A stretch of 64,000 nucleotides of DNA, from assembly GCA_963711465.1 (NCBI GenBank), contig CAVQEG010000001.1, forward strand, positions 2,666,001 to 2,730,000, given 5' to 3'. Position 1 is the stretch's first letter, and each line of letters starts with the position of its first letter. This document shows, one piece after another, positions 62,335 through 64,000 of the stretch. A model generated the notes under the pieces. It worked only from the letters and a program-made list of their open reading frames with translations, ran no database searches and was not told the DNA's origin. A program made the position numbers and the translations under genes. Source of the stretch: CAVQEG01 sp963711465. GTDB lineage: Bacteria > Bacteroidota > Ignavibacteria > OLB7.

Positions 62335-63150
62335 CTACGGTCCCTTCAGCCCGTTGGCGGTGATGAGCTGGTTGCGCACGGTCATGCCCATGCGCCCGAG
62401 CGTTCCGAGCGACCGGTCGCCAAGCGTCAGCTGCAGTCCGCCCGCGTTGCCGAGGGTCAACTGAAACTGACTGCCGGCACGCCAGCGCCGCACCATTCCG
62501 CTGTCGAGCAGTCCGGTTTCGCTGCGCTTGTCGTCGATCAGGATCGAGTACCACACCTTGGCCACGGCGCGACCCTCGAGCGTCAGACTGTCGCCCGGCG
62601 CGATCTCGGCGGCCGCACTGTCGGGCCCCGGTTGATGTCCCGGACGGGAAATGATCTCGGTGGCCGAACCGGTCGTGTCGTTGGCGGCTACGCCGGCACT
62701 CTGCGATCCGCCATCGCGCAGGAAGAAGTACCACGCCGCCACCAGCACCACCAGCAGGAGCGCGATTCCCATCAGTCCGGCAACCGTGTTCGACCCGCTG
62801 AGCGGAACGCCACGCTTGTACGGAAGCCGGGGAAGCCCCTCGCGATACCGCTCGAGCATGGAGCGTCGCTCCGGACGCGTCACGCGCTCGTTCGGAGCAA
62901 GTTCGACCGCGGGTCCGACCGACGGTGGTTCGTAATCAGGAAGGTCCTCGACCAGCGGCTCCGGATCGAGCTCGACGGCTTCGGCGTAGGCACGAACGAA
63001 GAAACGAAGGTGGGAGCCGGGAACCGAGTCGAGATCATCGCTCTCGATCGCACGGATGAACTTCGACTGGATGTAGGTACGCTGCACTACGTCCTCGACA
63101 CCGAGCCCCCGCGCTTCACGTGCCTCGCGCAACCGCTGGCCAATAGTCAT
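62335..63150 (-). CDS. RodZ-like HTH membrane protein
   Basis: 271 residues. N-terminal RodZ-type helix-turn-helix (about 1-65: IGQRLREAREARGLGVEDVVQRTYIQSKFIRAIE), a linker, one membrane helix (TVAGLMGIALLLVVLVAAWYFF, about 120-141) and a periplasmic DUF4115 domain (DSLTLEGRAVAKVWYSILID then QFQLTLGNAGGLQLTLG). RodZ ties MreB to the cell wall machinery in rods, with the HTH binding MreB rather than DNA. No mreB is in the window. It is 66 bp upstream of TIGR02587 on the same strand. Confidence 0.88.
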   Translation of the reverse strand: MTIGQRLREAREARGLGVEDVVQRTYIQSKFIRAIESDDLDSVPGSHLRFFVRAYAEAVELDPEPLVEDLPDYEPPSVGPAVELAPNERVTRPERRSMLERYREGLPRLPYKRGVPLSGSNTVAGLMGIALLLVVLVAAWYFFLRDGGSQSAGVAANDTTGSATEIISRPGHQPGPDSAAAEIAPGDSLTLEGRAVAKVWYSILIDDKRSETGLLDSGMVRRWRAGSQFQLTLGNAGGLQLTLGDRSLGTLGRMGMTVRNQLITANGLKGP

Positions 63151-63207
63151 TGGCGATGTGGATCCGATAGGGTGGGAGAATGGAATTCCACCAAGATAAA
63201 ATTTCTC

Positions 63208-64000
63208 TCAGACCCCTGCCGACGGGCATCGCCACACGGCGACCAGCGTGATGTCGTCGGACTGCGGCGCACCCTGCGTGAATGCCAGCACGTCGCGCCG
63301 CGTGCGCTCGATCGCCTCGCTGGCCGAGGTTACCGCCCGTGCGGCAAGCAGCGCACGCAGCCGCGCCTCGCCGTACTCCTCGTGGACGGGATCGAGTGCT
63401 TCGGAAACGCCGTCGGTGTACATCAGCAGCAGATCGTTCGGTTCCATCCGGACCTCGCCGACCGCGTAGGGGATGGTCGTCGGCATCACGCCGAAGATCA
63501 GCCCGCCGTCCTCCAGCGGCGTCATTGTCGTGCCCGAGACCAGCAGTGGCGGGTTGTGCCCGGCATTGACGTAGCGGAACGTGCCCGAACGCGTGTCGAG
63601 CACACCGATGAAGGCGGTGATGAATTTGTCGACGGCGGTGTTCTCGTGGATGACGTCGTTGATTCTCGCAGCCAGCTCCGAGAGCGGCATCTCCATGCGT
63701 GCAAGCGTTCGGAGCGCCGCCTGCACGTTGGCCATCAGCAGTGACGCCGGCGTTCCCTTGCCTGAAACGTCCGCCACCGAAAGGAGGATGCGACCGTCAT
63801 CGAGGTCGATCACATCGTAGCAGTCGCCACCGACCTGCTGGGAGGGAACGGTCTGAGCGGCCACCTCGTATCCATCGAGCACGGGGAGTTCCTTCGGCAG
63901 CAGTCCCTGCTGAATCTGCCAGGCGATGCGCAGATCCTCCTCCATCCGATTCTTCTCGATCATCTCCTCCAGCAGCCGCGCGTTCTCCAGCGCGCTGATG
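63208..64000 (-). CDS. SpoIIE-type PP2C phosphatase, C-terminal part (5' end outside window)
   Basis: About 263 residues are visible and the frame continues off the right edge. The upstream part reads SALENARLLEEMIEKNRMEE, the end of a GAF-type helix. The SpoIIE phosphatase domain follows: QQGLLPKELPVLDGYEVAAQ, GGDCYDVIDLDDGRILLSVADVSGKG with the metal-binding Asp residues, AGHNPPLLV, LLLMYTDGVSEALDP and DDITLVAVW near the end. This is the RsbU/RsbP class, which dephosphorylates anti-anti-sigma factors or related regulators. Its substrate and any sensor are not in view. Confidence 0.92.
   Translation of the reverse strand, partial: ISALENARLLEEMIEKNRMEEDLRIAWQIQQGLLPKELPVLDGYEVAAQTVPSQQVGGDCYDVIDLDDGRILLSVADVSGKGTPASLLMANVQAALRTLARMEMPLSELAARINDVIHENTAVDKFITAFIGVLDTRSGTFRYVNAGHNPPLLVSGTTMTPLEDGGLIFGVMPTTIPYAVGEVRMEPNDLLLMYTDGVSEALDPVHEEYGEARLRALLAARAVTSASEAIERTRRDVLAFTQGAPQSDDITLVAVWRCPSAGV

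Noticed and set aside
1..64000. tRNA and rRNA genes
   Set aside because: I looked for T-loop and anticodon-arm patterns in the intergenic stretches and saw none that folded.

Overview
The window is about 64 kb of high-GC bacterial DNA, roughly 60-65% by eye. It most likely comes from a member of the Bacteroidota/FCB group, and the gene mix suggests a Kapabacteria-like lineage. The evidence is a Gram-negative envelope gene set (a TonB-dependent receptor with a carboxypeptidase-like N-terminal domain, an OmpA-family protein, MscS, RodZ) and at least five large secreted proteins that end in type IX secretion (T9SS) sorting domains. Two of these carry long runs of PKD/Ig-like repeats. The phylum is an inference. 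I saw no rRNA, tRNA or CRISPR array.

Layout. 0-2.2 kb: tail of a FluC/CrcB fluoride channel with a DUF190 partner, a DHFR-family reductase and a lone secreted DUF4402 protein. 2.4-15.5 kb: a two-component pair (OmpR-type regulator and a five-PAS histidine kinase), an L,D-transpeptidase, an Asp-box T9SS cargo protein, a TPR/BTAD regulator, a cation diffusion facilitator and a secreted CocE-type hydrolase. 15.5-20.2 kb: an MscS channel, then a rightward set with a Tyr/Arg/Asp-rich SWFGD-like protein and an epimerase, VKOR and SPW-repeat cluster whose last three genes overlap. 20.2-29.4 kb: a giant repeat-bearing T9SS protein, then a leftward cluster that reads as a chaperone-usher-type pilus system: His/Cys-rich DUF4402 subunit, PapD-like chaperone, second subunit, usher and a small IS630-type helix-turn-helix protein.

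The next 1.5 kb (29.4-30.9) is A+T-richer, has no convincing gene and carries small hairpins with a shared loop. 30.9-46.3 kb: transporters (AI-2E family, sodium:solute symporter with a 50-residue membrane protein), a GIN-domain lipoprotein, a monooxygenase-like protein, a TonB receptor, the second giant T9SS protein beside an OmpA protein, YceI, an Asp-box T9SS protein and an AraC regulator.

47.0-50.2 kb is the most interesting part. It is a leftward four-gene operon with (1) a small protein starting MGSAGTG, (2) a fusion of a PfkB-type kinase with a nucleoside 2-deoxyribosyltransferase, (3) a QueC-like ATP-dependent enzyme and (4) a helix-hairpin-helix DNA glycosylase. QueC-like enzymes and HhH glycosylases occur together in type IV CBASS, and QueC-like QatC occurs in Qat, but no cyclase, TGT, ATPase or TatD gene is present here. 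I propose it as a candidate nucleobase-based conflict or modification system.

50.4-64 kb holds DUF983 and zinc-ribbon proteins, a possible small RNA between two terminators, a 1,103-residue ATPase/BTAD regulator, a bacillithiol transferase-like DinB protein, Tag glycosylase, a DUF1186 protein, a broken outer-membrane-protein tail, a DEAD-box helicase, three envelope proteins, the TIGR02587/TIGR02588 pair, a RodZ-like protein and an incomplete SpoIIE-type phosphatase.
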